DNA of 64,000 nt from Gammaproteobacteria bacterium (GCA_013288135.1 JABDCL010000001.1:62001-126000); one strand, 5' to 3'; counted from the stretch's first letter, positions 43,967-53,051 are shown. Numbers and translations: made by a program. Notes: generated by a model from the letters alone, not told the origin.

Positions 43967-44994
43967 TTATACTCCATGACTGCAAGCACCGATTGCACAA
44001 TTCTTTCTACACTGGGTAAATAATAGTCTTCTAATCGATATAATGGCACAATAACATCAAATGCAGCCACTCGCTGAATAGGTGCTAATAAAGAGGTTAA
44101 TCCCTTTTCTGCTATTTGCGCTGCAATCTCTGCCCCTACCCCACAGGTCTTTGTTGCCTCATGCACAATCACACATCGCCCTGTTTTTTCAACAGATTTT
44201 AAAATCGTTTCCATATCTAAAGGTTTAATCGTCGCAACATCAATCACTTCGGCTTCTATCCCAGATTCTGCCAAAATCTCAGCCGCTTTTAGAGTTTCAT
44301 GCATCATAGCACCCCAACTCACTAATGTAACATCATTCCCTTCTCTAGAAATAAAGCAAACATCTATGGGTAAAGCTTCCCCATTATCAGGCACAATTTG
44401 TTTTCCTAAACGATACATGCGTGTCGGTTCTAAAAAAATAACGGGATCGGGATCACGAATAGATGCCAACAATAAGCCATAAGCACGCAATGGCGTTGAA
44501 GGAATAACCACTCTCAATCCTGGAATATGTGCGAAAATAGCTTCCGTACTTTCAGAATGATGCTCAGGCGAATGAATACCTGCACCATAAGGAGCACGAA
44601 TAACCATCGGACAGGATAATCGCCCCCGTGTGCGGTTTCGAAGACGCGAAGCATGACTAATAATTTGATCAACACATGAATACATAAATCCCATAAATTG
44701 AATTTCTGCAACAGGTTTCATACCCATCGCCCCCAAGCCAACACATACACCAGCAATCATATTTTCTGCCAAGGGGGTATCCCGCACTCTTTCTTCCCCA
44801 AAGCGCGCTTGAAGACCCTGGGTCGCTCTAAATACACCGCCATTCACCCCCACATCTTCCCCTAATACAATAACATCCGGATCATGCGCTAATTCATAAG
44901 CTAAAGCTTGGGTGATGGCTTCGACCAAGGTAATTCCTGTGGTTTTTTCAGTTTTTTCAGTTGTTTCACTTGTTTTAATCGTTATTTCAGTCAC
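43963..44994 (-). CDS. 2-oxoacid dehydrogenase E1 component, beta subunit
   Basis: This 343-aa protein matches the beta chain of heterotetrameric E1, with G-E-D-V-G near residue 46, F-x-D-Q-I-type helix C-V-D-Q-I near 108, and P-Y-G-A-G-I-H-S-P-E-H-H-S-E near 140. Together with E1 alpha it decarboxylates a 2-oxoacid on thiamine diphosphate. The start is GTG 44994, inside the end of the E1 alpha gene. The first 20 residues are a Thr/Glu/Lys repeat tract (T-E-T-T-E-K pattern) not typical of the family. Confidence 0.9.
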   Translation of the reverse strand: MTEITIKTSETTEKTEKTTGITLVEAITQALAYELAHDPDVIVLGEDVGVNGGVFRATQGLQARFGEERVRDTPLAENMIAGVCVGLGAMGMKPVAEIQFMGFMYSCVDQIISHASRLRNRTRGRLSCPMVIRAPYGAGIHSPEHHSESTEAIFAHIPGLRVVIPSTPLRAYGLLLASIRDPDPVIFLEPTRMYRLGKQIVPDNGEALPIDVCFISREGNDVTLVSWGAMMHETLKAAEILAESGIEAEVIDVATIKPLDMETILKSVEKTGRCVIVHEATKTCGVGAEIAAQIAEKGLTSLLAPIQRVAAFDVIVPLYRLEDYYLPSVERIVQSVLAVMEYK

Positions 44995-46099
44995 GAGTAG
45001 TTATCCTCTGTAATTGCGCGGCTTCTTCTCGTTCTCTGTGTAAAGCATCGGGTAATTTTGCATACAGAAAATCAAACATGGCAGTCGGCTCTAATGGGGA
45101 AGTATGTTCATACTCATAAACAGCATCCGCAACTTCTTTAGTAACACTCTCTTGTAGTGCTTCTTCTTTTGTTTTATCCCAAATGTTTTGATCAACTAAA
45201 TATTGATAAAATCTTTTAATAGGATCTAAGGCTTTATATTTTTCAATCTCTGCTGCATCACGATATCTTCTTGCATCATCTGCTGTCGTGTGATCAGACA
45301 TGCGATAACTGAGTGCCTCTATAACACTGGGGCCAAGACCAGAACGCGCTCGTTTAATGGCTTCTTCAACCGCATATCGAACCGCTATGATATCATTGCC
45401 ATCTACTTGTTCAGAGAAAATCCCCCCTGCAATGCCTTTTTGTGCTAACGTTTCTGCATGGGTTTGTTTGGCACGCGGCAGTGAAATAGCCCACTGATTA
45501 TTATTAATCACAAAAACAATCGGTAATTGCCAAGCTCCTGCCAGATTAACAGCCTCATAAAAATCTCCTCTGGAAGTTCCCCCATCTCCAACCGTTGTCA
45601 CCGTCACGCGAGCTTGTTTACGTAATTTTAGGGCAGTTGCAACCCCCACCGCATGTAAAGTCTGACTCCCAATGGGCACACAAAGGGGAAAATCTTCTTT
45701 TACCCTTGGATCGGAAAAATCACTTCCCCGCTCATCCCCTCCCCAATACAATAAAATTTCTGACATTTTGACACCACGCCAAAATTGCGCACCATACTCT
45801 CGATAATAAGGACATAAAACATCATTCGATTGCATCGCTGATCCAATACCAACCCCAATGGCTTCTTGCCCTAATGTAGAGGGATAAGTGCCTAATTTCC
45901 CCGTTCGTTGCAAGGCAATGGCCTTAGTATCAAAAACACGCGTACGAACCAAAAAGCGATATAAAATTTTAAGATGTTCACTATCACGCGTAAATTCCGG
46001 CAAGTTTTGAACGATTTTGCCCATGGGATCTAAAAATTGTGTATAACCAATTTCAAATTGAATGATTGATTTCTGTGTATGGCTTATTTGGCTTGTCAT
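44987..46099 (-). CDS. 2-oxoacid dehydrogenase E1 component, alpha subunit
   Basis: This 370-aa protein carries the thiamine-diphosphate motif G-D-G-G-T-S-R-G-D-F and the closing N-N-N-Q-W-A-I-S, and R-x-S-D-H-T-T-A-D-D, the phosphorylation-loop region in mammalian homologues. An AAGGA ribosome site lies before ATG 46099. It pairs with the beta subunit encoded next, overlapping by 8 bp. It fits the branched-chain or short pyruvate-type E1 alpha family. Confidence 0.9.
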   Translation of the reverse strand: MTSQISHTQKSIIQFEIGYTQFLDPMGKIVQNLPEFTRDSEHLKILYRFLVRTRVFDTKAIALQRTGKLGTYPSTLGQEAIGVGIGSAMQSNDVLCPYYREYGAQFWRGVKMSEILLYWGGDERGSDFSDPRVKEDFPLCVPIGSQTLHAVGVATALKLRKQARVTVTTVGDGGTSRGDFYEAVNLAGAWQLPIVFVINNNQWAISLPRAKQTHAETLAQKGIAGGIFSEQVDGNDIIAVRYAVEEAIKRARSGLGPSVIEALSYRMSDHTTADDARRYRDAAEIEKYKALDPIKRFYQYLVDQNIWDKTKEEALQESVTKEVADAVYEYEHTSPLEPTAMFDFLYAKLPDALHREREEAAQLQRITTRD

Positions 46100-46124
46100 A
46101 GTGATCCTTCTAGGCGATATTTAT

Positions 46125-46195
46125 GTTGGGCCGGCACAGGGACCGGCCCCTACACCGGCCCCTACAATGGACGGACACCCCGACCGAACCCCTAC
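46125..46195. repeat. G+C-rich intergenic repeat with tandem CCGGCCCCTAC units
   Basis: This roughly 70-bp stretch is far richer in G+C than its surroundings. It contains GGGCCGGCACAGGGACC followed by repeated CCGGCCCCTACA units. It has no coding sense and resembles short dispersed intergenic repeats seen in many environmental genomes. It reaches the stop codon of the leucine dehydrogenase gene, so it appears inserted at that gene's 3' end. Confidence 0.6.
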
Positions 46196-47250
46196 GATTT
46201 CTGCAGATATTGTTTGGCAAGATTATCTGCCACTTCACTGGTTGTCCGTTTTTCTATTTCTGACTGATCGAAAATATGCATCAAAGTATCATAAATCCCT
46301 TCTATTTTATGCAGAGTGACATCTTCTGTAATATGATTATACTGAGCAGCCACATAAATAAGGCCCCCTGCATTAATAACATAATCGGGGGCATACAAAA
46401 TTCCACGACGTGCCAATGCTTCACCATGGTATGGCTCTTCTAATTGATTATTAGCACATCCCGCAACAATAGGGGCTCTCAGCATTGCAATCGATTTATC
46501 ATTAATAAGTCCCCCAAACGCACAAGGCGCAAATATGTCACACTCCGTCTTTAATATAGCATCCAAAGAAGAAGTTGAAGCTGCTTTTAATTCACTCACA
46601 GCGTGATTGACTGCATTCTTATCAATATCAAAAACTGTTAATCGAGCACCCTCATTATATAAGAGCTTTGCAAGACTATACCCCACATGCCCTAGACCTT
46701 GAATGGCAACATGCAGGCCTTTTAAAGAATCCTTACCCAATTTAAATTTAGCAGCCGCCTGCATACCACGAAGCACTCCAAATGCAGTCAGAGAAGAAGG
46801 ATCGGCGACTGTGAACACCCCATGTGATGTGGTAGTTACATAACGAGTTTCAGTGGCAATGACATCCATGTCCTGAATAGTGGTTCCGCTATCCACCGCA
46901 GTAATATAACGCCCATTCAATTGATTAATAAATCGTCCAACCGCCTTAAAATAGGCCGTTCTATCAGAAATAGTTTTAGGTCTTAATAAAACAGCCTTAC
47001 CTCCCCCTAAAGGGAGATTCGAAATAGCGGCTTTATATGCCATGCATTGTGCTAAACGAATGGCATCAATCACAGCAGCTGTTGTTGATGGATAGGGTAT
47101 ACATCGGCAACCCCCCAATGCAGGACCTAAAATAGTATTATGAATGGCTATCACCATTTTCAGACCCGTTTCTTCATCCACATTCATATGCAATTCTTGG
47201 CATTGCATACTTTCAGCATACTCTAACAAATCCCGTTCTAGCTGTTTCAT
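46192..47250 (-). CDS. ldh: leucine/valine/phenylalanine dehydrogenase
   Basis: This 352-aa protein belongs to the Glu/Leu/Phe/Val dehydrogenases. The glycine-rich catalytic region L-P-L-G-G-G-K-A near residue 80 and the NAD fold G-L-G-H-V-G near 180 are intact. It deaminates branched-chain amino acids to the 2-oxoacids used by the E1/E2 genes that follow. Its last codons and TAG lie within the edge of a G+C-rich repeat. The gene is 3 bp from phhB. Confidence 0.9.
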   Translation of the reverse strand: MKQLERDLLEYAESMQCQELHMNVDEETGLKMVIAIHNTILGPALGGCRCIPYPSTTAAVIDAIRLAQCMAYKAAISNLPLGGGKAVLLRPKTISDRTAYFKAVGRFINQLNGRYITAVDSGTTIQDMDVIATETRYVTTTSHGVFTVADPSSLTAFGVLRGMQAAAKFKLGKDSLKGLHVAIQGLGHVGYSLAKLLYNEGARLTVFDIDKNAVNHAVSELKAASTSSLDAILKTECDIFAPCAFGGLINDKSIAMLRAPIVAGCANNQLEEPYHGEALARRGILYAPDYVINAGGLIYVAAQYNHITEDVTLHKIEGIYDTLMHIFDQSEIEKRTTSEVADNLAKQYLQKS

Positions 47251-47253
47251 GAA

Positions 47254-47592
47254 CTACAACGCCTCAACCTTAGCTGCACAGATAAAATCATTTTCGGATA
47301 AACCATTAATCGCATGAGTAGAATAACGAACGATACATCGATTATAGCCAACTTCTAAATCGGGATGATGATTTTCTTGATGCGCTATCCAAGCAATGGC
47401 ATTCACAAACGCCATGGTTCGATAATAATTCTTAAATTCAAAGGTTTTGGAGATCTCATGAGTGCCGGTTGGATCTATACTCCACCCCGGAATTTCCCTA
47501 ATAAGGGCTTTAACTTGATCGGAAGTTAAAGGGGGGGTTCCTCCTTCACACGGTTTGCAAGATTTAGTGGTTAAAGTCGTTAAATCAGTCAT
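47254..47592 (-). CDS. phhB: pterin-4a-carbinolamine dehydratase
   Basis: This 112-aa protein has the family signature E-N-H-H-P-D-L-E-V-G-Y near residue 70 and W-S-I-D near 36. It recycles 4a-hydroxytetrahydrobiopterin formed by phenylalanine hydroxylase. The phhA gene is not in the window. The N-terminal 30 residues, with C-K-P-C-E, are typical of proteobacterial PhhB. It is the first gene of the amino-acid catabolic run, directly downstream of a hairpin repeat that may hold or replace its promoter. Confidence 0.9.
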   Translation of the reverse strand: MTDLTTLTTKSCKPCEGGTPPLTSDQVKALIREIPGWSIDPTGTHEISKTFEFKNYYRTMAFVNAIAWIAHQENHHPDLEVGYNRCIVRYSTHAINGLSENDFICAAKVEAL

Positions 47593-47615
47593 GATAAGTT
47601 CCTTTTAAATGTCCT

Positions 47616-47674
47616 GGTGTCAAATCTTGACATTGGACAAAGTCCATAAAAGTGTGTCCAAAAGATTTGACACC
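47616..47674. repeat. dispersed repeat, hairpin copy
   Basis: A forward copy of the core GGTGTCAAATCTTGACATTG (47616-47640) faces a shortened inverted copy, AGATTTGACACC (47663-47674), so the RNA can fold into an imperfect hairpin. The same core recurs at 48085, 54475 and 57757. It lies 24 bp upstream of phhB. Confidence 0.75.
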
Positions 47675-47681
47675 AAAAATC

Positions 47682-47930
47682 CTATACACTTTTCTCAATT
47701 TTTGACAAATAGTATGGCACACCACCGGTTGTCATATAAATTTGTAGCACATGATTATTATTTAATTTAACACCTAAATGATTCAAGTATAACTTTGTAT
47801 CTTTTAGATTAAAGGGTTCAAGATAAATATTGCGTGTTAAACGGTTATGTAACCCCATCTCCACTTCGACCATTAATATGGGTAATACTAGATTACTGTT
47901 TATCCTTCCCGCTGGAATTATATTCCAGAG
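47682..47930 (-). pseudogene. remnant of an AAA-type ATPase gene
   Basis: About 75 codons survive of a gene for the prokaryotic AAA ATPase family related to COG1672. The piece reads G-L-H-N-R-L-T-R-x-I-Y-L-E-P-F-N-L, then Q-I-Y-M-T-T-G-G-V-P-Y-Y-L, which matches the region after the sensor motif. Walker A and B parts and the C-terminal nuclease-like domain are missing, and upstream frames are broken. The remnant sits between inverted copies of a dispersed repeat (47616 and 48085). It is not expected to be functional. Confidence 0.65.
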
Positions 47931-48084
47931 TGAAGGATATTACAATAATTATGTTTATCCTATAAAAATATCAGATAGATACAATAAAGACATTCCCGTT
48001 GCCAATATCTGGTTGCATTTTAACCACTAAATGGCCAAAATACAAAAAAAGTTGCCTCTACTTTTTGACGGTAAGTAAAAGTTT

Positions 48085-48107
48085 GTCCAATGTCAAGATT
48101 TGACACC
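48085..48107. repeat. dispersed repeat, inverted copy ending the xre gene
   Basis: This is the inverse of the 47616 copy over 23 bp, so the two bracket the ATPase remnant. The minus-strand reading of the repeat supplies the last codons G-V-K-S and the TGA stop of the gene at 48093-48587. Confidence 0.8.
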
Positions 48108-48587
48108 AAAATTTCCATATAGAAGATCATTCGTTTTGATTAATATTGATCCGCCCTCTTCTAAGCGATTTGCTAAATACTTTCGTCGTGCTTCTTGCTC
48201 AATAGCAGAATGATTTTCTATGAATATCTTGATTGGATCTTTACTATTACTTTTGTAATGATCTTCCAAGGCTTCCATTGAAATCTCACAGCGTACCTTC
48301 TTATCTACATCTTGTCCCCAAAAGATAACAATCATACGGCTACTGTCGTAGCCAGGTTTTAGTTCAGAAAAAATCAAATTACGTTGATCAACCAGATCAA
48401 GCATGCCAAGGATCCTCAGCACAGAAGACAATTGAATATCCTTCTCGCCTTTTTCAAACCGAGAAATAGTAGGTGCACTTACCTCTGCAAGCATCGCTAA
48501 TTGTCGTTGCGTAAGTTTTTGGGCTTTACGCCTTTGCTTTGCTTCTTCGACAAGTACTGGCCAATTGAGTCGAAACTGACTTTCCAT
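48093..48587 (-). CDS. HTH Xre-family regulator with DUF1488-like C-terminus (HipB-like partner)
   Basis: This 164-aa protein has a Cro/CI helix-turn-helix at about residues 14-66 (L-T-Q-R-Q-L-A-M-L-A-E-V-S-A-P-T-I-S-R-F), then about 80 residues resembling the DUF1488 domain (I-S-M-E-A-L-E-D-H-Y). It starts inside the upstream hipA gene, overlapping it by 91 bp in another frame. It is likely the antitoxin and autorepressor of the pair. The last four residues come from a dispersed repeat, so the native C-terminus was probably replaced. Confidence 0.8.
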   Translation of the reverse strand: MESQFRLNWPVLVEEAKQRRKAQKLTQRQLAMLAEVSAPTISRFEKGEKDIQLSSVLRILGMLDLVDQRNLIFSELKPGYDSSRMIVIFWGQDVDKKVRCEISMEALEDHYKSNSKDPIKIFIENHSAIEQEARRKYLANRLEEGGSILIKTNDLLYGNFGVKS

Positions 48588-49747
48588 CGCTTCTCCATAA
48601 TCTGAACAAGTTCTTTTCGAGTTAAAGGGTCACCAATTTCACTTATAGCTATTGCAGCCTTGGCTGCTTCCAATCTTTTCCCAAGATCATTAACAGTGTT
48701 TACTATCAAGGTTTCACTAAGTCCAAATTCATAACCCATTTTAAGTATATGCTTGGGTTTTAATAAACTAATTTTGAGGTTTTCTGCTCTATCTAGCTTT
48801 AATGCAATCGTTTGATATTGTTTGTATTTTGCTGCAGCAACCAAATCATAAGCCGGCGTTAAACGAAGACCCTCTCGAGTATGAAACATTGCAAAATTTT
48901 TGAAATGCGCGTCTGTATTACCGACCAAAAGGGCTGCCAAAATGCGTTTAAACAACTGAAAAGCTTCTGTTCGAATACATCCAGTTGTATTCTGAATGAA
49001 ATGTCCCATATCTTCATAAGATCCTTCATATTTACTGTCTCCGGAAGGATGGTTTAAAAGTTGATTAAATTCTTCAAAATGGATCCTTTTACCACTAGAA
49101 GTTCGATCAAAACGTTTTACAATAAGAGCCTTTTCACAAATTGAAGGAATGGGTACAATCTCCAGTGTTACTATTGAATCCTCAGGAAGTAGCTTAGTGA
49201 TTGCCAAAGTCGTGAGATATTCAACTTCAACAATATCAGGATGAGTATTTGATGGGAGTTTTGCGATATGACTACTCAATTCCTTTCCCACCACAGGTCG
49301 ATAGTGATCACCTTGTTGAACAACTAATAATTTTTGCTGTACACCAGAAAGAGAAGCCTGACTTCGCAATACTGCTTTGGTCAGATTATCTGCATGTTCA
49401 TTAATTTCATGTTGCTGTGGGTCAGGATCTACTATCGATACAGCACCTGGGAGATCGTGTCCAAACCCAAGAAGCAGAGCGAGATGATCCATAGAGCTCA
49501 CTTTTAAGGCGCGAGCCTGTGCTTTCTGTAACCAGCCTTCTGCAACCAAGTTATCGAAAAATGGATGCAAACCAGTTTCAGACAAAAAAGGTTCTCTTTG
49601 TTTTGGAAGCGAAAGAGCAATGGCTGGAAATTCGGAGCTGATATAAGAGGGATCATAGGTAAATACATGACGTCCATCCGGTTCTCTTTGAATAAGACCC
49701 GCATAAACATCTTGGTAATACACCTTCCCCCAAATTGCCTTTGCCAT
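48497..49747 (-). CDS. hipA: HipA-type serine/threonine kinase toxin
   Basis: This 416-aa protein has the HipA_N couple domain (about 5-105) and HipA_C kinase. The nucleotide-loop region S-L-S-G-V-Q-Q-K is at 132-139, K211-R-F-D-R follows, the catalytic loop is G-N-T-D279-A-H-F-K-N, and L-T-P-A-Y-D-L gives the metal aspartate near 304. All key residues are present, so it looks active. In E. coli HipA phosphorylates glutamyl-tRNA synthetase; a gltX gene lies 6 kb away here, but that is coincidence unless shown. The toxin gene precedes the regulator gene, the reverse of E. coli hipBA. Confidence 0.88.
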   Translation of the reverse strand: MAKAIWGKVYYQDVYAGLIQREPDGRHVFTYDPSYISSEFPAIALSLPKQREPFLSETGLHPFFDNLVAEGWLQKAQARALKVSSMDHLALLLGFGHDLPGAVSIVDPDPQQHEINEHADNLTKAVLRSQASLSGVQQKLLVVQQGDHYRPVVGKELSSHIAKLPSNTHPDIVEVEYLTTLAITKLLPEDSIVTLEIVPIPSICEKALIVKRFDRTSSGKRIHFEEFNQLLNHPSGDSKYEGSYEDMGHFIQNTTGCIRTEAFQLFKRILAALLVGNTDAHFKNFAMFHTREGLRLTPAYDLVAAAKYKQYQTIALKLDRAENLKISLLKPKHILKMGYEFGLSETLIVNTVNDLGKRLEAAKAAIAISEIGDPLTRKELVQIMEKRWKVSFDSIGQYLSKKQSKGVKPKNLRNDN

Positions 49748-49882
49748 AAACTATACTTTATAAATAACAAAAAAATTAGCATTTGATAAAATATAGTTTA
49801 TCATAATAAACATTTAATATCAAAATATAAAACATAATTTATATTTTAAAGTTTTCAAGACATAATATAAAACATATTTTAT
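49746..49882. promoter_or_regulatory. four evenly spaced operator-like palindromes upstream of hipA
   Basis: Four 16-bp near-palindromes start at 49746, 49786, 49827 and 49867: ATAAACTATACTTTAT, ATAAAATATAGTTTAT, ATAAAACATAATTTAT and ATAAAACATATTTTAT. Spacing is 40-41 bp, close to four helical turns. The first overlaps the hipA start codon. They are probable binding sites for the Xre protein encoded downstream, comparable to the multiple operators of E. coli hipBA. Confidence 0.7.
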
Positions 49883-49958
49883 AAAAACATGATTTGGTTT
49901 GTCAACTATAATTTTTATTAACCTCTTTATTTTTCGACCCTGGGTGTTAAGACTATAC

Positions 49959-49987
49959 TTGACAAAATGATTGAAATTTTGTTGAAT
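49959..49987 (+). promoter_or_regulatory. sigma-70 promoter for maiA
   Basis: A consensus -35 TTGACA (49959-49964) is followed after 17 bp by TTGAAT (49982-49987). It lies about 50 bp before the maiA start. The -10 matches four of six positions. Confidence 0.5.
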
Positions 49988-50038
49988 GGCGCGTCAAACA
50001 GGAATGGTGCATCAAAACAGATAAGGTAAACACACTCT

Positions 50039-50686
50039 ATGCAACTTTATGATTATTTTCGATCCAGTGCTGCATTTCGGGTTCGCATTGCTCTTCACTT
50101 AAAAAATCTGACTTTTGAACAAATCCCCATTCATCTTCTAAAAGAAGAAGGTGAACAGTATCAGCCTGACTACCTCGCTCTCAATCCTCAAGGATTCGTC
50201 CCAATGCTTCGAGATGGTGAACATGTGCTCACTCAATCTTTATCAATTATCGAGTATCTAGATGAACTTTATCCCAATCCACCTCTTTTGCCACAATTGC
50301 TTCCAGCCCGAGCACGCGTGCGAACTTTAAGCCTACTCATCGCCTGCGACATTCATCCACTCAATAACTTAAGGGTTTTAAAATACCTTACGGGACATTT
50401 GGGGCACTCAGAGGCAGAAAAAAATGCTTGGTATTACCACTGGCTACATTTAGGTTTTAAAGCATTAGAACAATTATTAGTTAATAGCCCCGATACAGGC
50501 AAATGCTGTCATGGAGATATTCCGACCATCGCAGATGTTTTTTTAGTCCCACAGTACTACAATGCAAAACGTTTTGAGTTTCCTTTAATCAATTTCCCCA
50601 CCATAGAAGCCATTGCAAAACATTGTTTAAGCCTTCCTGCTTTTCAACATGCGCTTCCTGAAAATCAACCGAATGCAGAACCCTAA
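50039..50686 (+). CDS. maiA: maleylacetoacetate isomerase (zeta-class GST)
   Basis: This 215-aa protein has the zeta-class glutathione S-transferase motif S-S-A-A-F-R-V-R at residues 9-16 and the N-capping region Q-S-L-S-I-I-E-Y-L near 75. It isomerises maleylacetoacetate to fumarylacetoacetate in tyrosine breakdown, which fits with phhB and the branched-chain genes nearby as amino-acid catabolism. Other pathway genes are not in the window. Confidence 0.88.
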   Translation: MQLYDYFRSSAAFRVRIALHLKNLTFEQIPIHLLKEEGEQYQPDYLALNPQGFVPMLRDGEHVLTQSLSIIEYLDELYPNPPLLPQLLPARARVRTLSLLIACDIHPLNNLRVLKYLTGHLGHSEAEKNAWYYHWLHLGFKALEQLLVNSPDTGKCCHGDIPTIADVFLVPQYYNAKRFEFPLINFPTIEAIAKHCLSLPAFQHALPENQPNAEP

Positions 50687-50715
50687 AAATTAATAATAAC
50701 TTAACAAAAGATAAT

Positions 50716-51957
50716 ATGGATAATACAGCAACAGATGTCATCACTAATGAAAAAGAGGATACTTCTATTATCCATTACGTCAATCAGTTAATCTCAGATG
50801 CTATTCAAGTTGGTGCTTCTGATATACACTTTGAACCCTATGAAAAACTCTATCGTATACGCTACCGACAAGATGGCATTTTATATGAAATTGCAAAACC
50901 GCCCGTTAACCTTGCTTCCCGTATTGCTGCCCGATTAAAAATAATGTCACGTCTTGATATTTCAGAACGAAGGATTCCACAAGATGGCCGATTTAAACTA
51001 AAAAATCAGGCAAATCAGGACGCTTTTTTAGAAGCATCTGAAAAACCCTCTATTGACTTTAGAGTCAGTACTTGCCCAACCTTATTTGGTGAAAAAATTG
51101 TTATTCGTATTTTAGATCCCAACCTTACCCCACTAAATGTAGATACACTAGGCTTTGAAAATTTCCAAAAAGAATTATTTTTAAAAGCCATACATAAACC
51201 CCAAGGAATGATTTTAATCACGGGTCCTACCGGCAGCGGGAAAACTGTCACACTTTACACCGCGCTCAATATTTTAAACACTGCTGAATGCAACATTTCT
51301 ACCTGCGAAGATCCAGTCGAAATTAACTTACCTGGCATCAATCAAGTTCCTATGAATGTTAAAACGGGATTAACCTTTGGAACTGCATTAAGAGCCTTTT
51401 TAAGGCAAGATCCCGATGTTATTATGATTGGCGAAATTCGCGATCTCGAAACCGCTGAAATCGCAATAAAAGCTGCAGAAACTGGACACAGAGTTATTTC
51501 GACACTCCATACCAACAATTCAAGTGATACCTTAACTCGACTCGTGAACATAGGCGTCCCTACCTATCATTTAGCAACGTCTATTAGCCTGATTATTGCG
51601 CAACGTTTAGCAAGACGTCTTTGTCCACAGTGTAAGGTTGTAGTGCAAACACCTCCACATGTTCTTAAAAAGATAGGTTTTAAAATAGAAGAAATTGCAG
51701 ATTTAATTTTATTTAGCCCAAAAGGATGTGCAGAATGTAAAGAGGGCTATAAAGGACGAGTAGGTATCTATGAAGTTTTACCAATCACCTCTACTATTGC
51801 TCACATGATTATGTCAGGCAAACATGCGTTTGAAATCCAAAAGCAAGCTCAAAATGATGGGATGTGGACGCTTAGGGGATCCGGATTTCATAAATTAAAA
51901 CAAGGCATAATAAGTTTAGAAGAATTTAATCGTATCACTTGGGATCAGGGGCTTTAA
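50716..51957 (+). CDS. pilB: type IV pilus assembly ATPase PilB, short form
   Basis: This 413-aa protein is a GspE/PilB ATPase with Walker A G-P-T-G-S-G-K-T at 170-177, Walker [10 protein letters not shown] near 230, the Asp/His boxes between, and a zinc site C-P-Q-C plus C-A-E-C. It lacks the roughly 150-residue N-terminal T2SSE_N region of typical PilB (about 560 aa). An ATG with A+T-rich leader begins the gene 30 bp after maiA; no upstream reading frame restores the missing part. It powers pilin polymerisation with PilC. Confidence 0.88.
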   Translation: MDNTATDVITNEKEDTSIIHYVNQLISDAIQVGASDIHFEPYEKLYRIRYRQDGILYEIAKPPVNLASRIAARLKIMSRLDISERRIPQDGRFKLKNQANQDAFLEASEKPSIDFRVSTCPTLFGEKIVIRILDPNLTPLNVDTLGFENFQKELFLKAIHKPQGMILITGPTGSGKTVTLYTALNILNTAECNISTCEDPVEINLPGINQVPMNVKTGLTFGTALRAFLRQDPDVIMIGEIRDLETAEIAIKAAETGHRVISTLHTNNSSDTLTRLVNIGVPTYHLATSISLIIAQRLARRLCPQCKVVVQTPPHVLKKIGFKIEEIADLILFSPKGCAECKEGYKGRVGIYEVLPITSTIAHMIMSGKHAFEIQKQAQNDGMWTLRGSGFHKLKQGIISLEEFNRITWDQGL

Positions 51958-51966
51958 GATAATTTT

Positions 51967-53049
51967 ATGAATTCAAAGAAAAAACCCAAAATCATTACAA
52001 AAATCACCTCTAAAAAAATTTCTTCGACGGATTTAGCCCTTTTCACTCGTCAAATAGCCACATTAACCACAGCTGGGATCCCTCTCACGCAAGCCTTTAC
52101 TGTGTTTACACAAGGGGTATCGGATACCCCTTTAGGCAATCTCGTGAAAATGATTAAAATCGATATTGAAAGCGGCAGACTATTATCATCGGTACTTAAA
52201 AAACATCCCGCTAATTTTGATTACTTATATTGCAGCTTGATTGAATCCGCCGAGCAATCAGGCACTCTAGATATTATGTTAACCCGAATAGCAAACTATA
52301 CAGAAAAATCCGAATCCTTAAAACGAAAGATTAAAAAGGCGCTCTATTATCCCTCTACTATTTTAATCACTTCACTGATCGTTACTTGGGTTTTATTGGT
52401 TAAAGTTGTTCCAACTTTTAAAGATATATTTAAAGGTTTTAATGCTGATCTCCCTATCTTTACAGTATGGGTATTAAATCTTTCAGAAACATTACAAGAA
52501 CAAGGCCTATATTTTTTGTTTGGATTAATGATTGCTTCTTATAGTTCTGTTCAGTGTTATCGAAAAATAGATGCAGTAAAACAATTCTTCGATAAATTCT
52601 CCTTAAAATTACCCATTTTTGGTTCCATTTTACAAAAAGCCATTATCGCTCGGTTTGCACGAACTTTGGCAATCACTTTTGCTTCGGGCGTCCCACTGAT
52701 AGAATCTTTGGATACTGTCGCAGAAGGAACCGGAAATGGTGTTTACACCCATGCCATTTTAAAAGTGAAAGATGCTCTTATCAATGGTCAACCGTTACGA
52801 GTTGCTGTTAAAAAAACAGACCTCTTTCCACTGATGGTGGTACAATTGATTAGCATTGGTGAAGAATCAGGCACACTGGAAAAAATGTTCGATAAAATTG
52901 CAAGCATTTATGAAGAAGAAGTCGATACCACCATAGAGGGGTTGACAACCTTGCTAGAACCCTTAATTATAGTCATCATGGGATTTATCGTCGGTGGACT
53001 GGTTGTCGCCATGTATTTACCAATCATCAAAATGGGCTCTATTTTATAG
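51967..53049 (+). CDS. pilC: type IV pilus inner-membrane platform PilC
   Basis: This 360-aa protein has the two tandem T2SSF domains (about 22-145 and 222-345), each beginning with F-T/A-R-x-x-A-T/I and a G-x-P-L motif, and three membrane helices near 130-155, 178-196 and 330-352. It forms the platform turned by PilB. It is shorter than the usual 400 aa, mostly at the N-terminus. It is 9 bp after pilB and 2 bp before pilD. Confidence 0.9.
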   Translation: MNSKKKPKIITKITSKKISSTDLALFTRQIATLTTAGIPLTQAFTVFTQGVSDTPLGNLVKMIKIDIESGRLLSSVLKKHPANFDYLYCSLIESAEQSGTLDIMLTRIANYTEKSESLKRKIKKALYYPSTILITSLIVTWVLLVKVVPTFKDIFKGFNADLPIFTVWVLNLSETLQEQGLYFLFGLMIASYSSVQCYRKIDAVKQFFDKFSLKLPIFGSILQKAIIARFARTLAITFASGVPLIESLDTVAEGTGNGVYTHAILKVKDALINGQPLRVAVKKTDLFPLMVVQLISIGEESGTLEKMFDKIASIYEEEVDTTIEGLTTLLEPLIIVIMGFIVGGLVVAMYLPIIKMGSIL

Positions 53050-53051
53050 CA

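Noticed and set aside
47830-48030. Plus-strand 66-codon frame over the ATPase remnant
   Set aside because: It is antisense to recognisable ATPase sequence and has no start signals.
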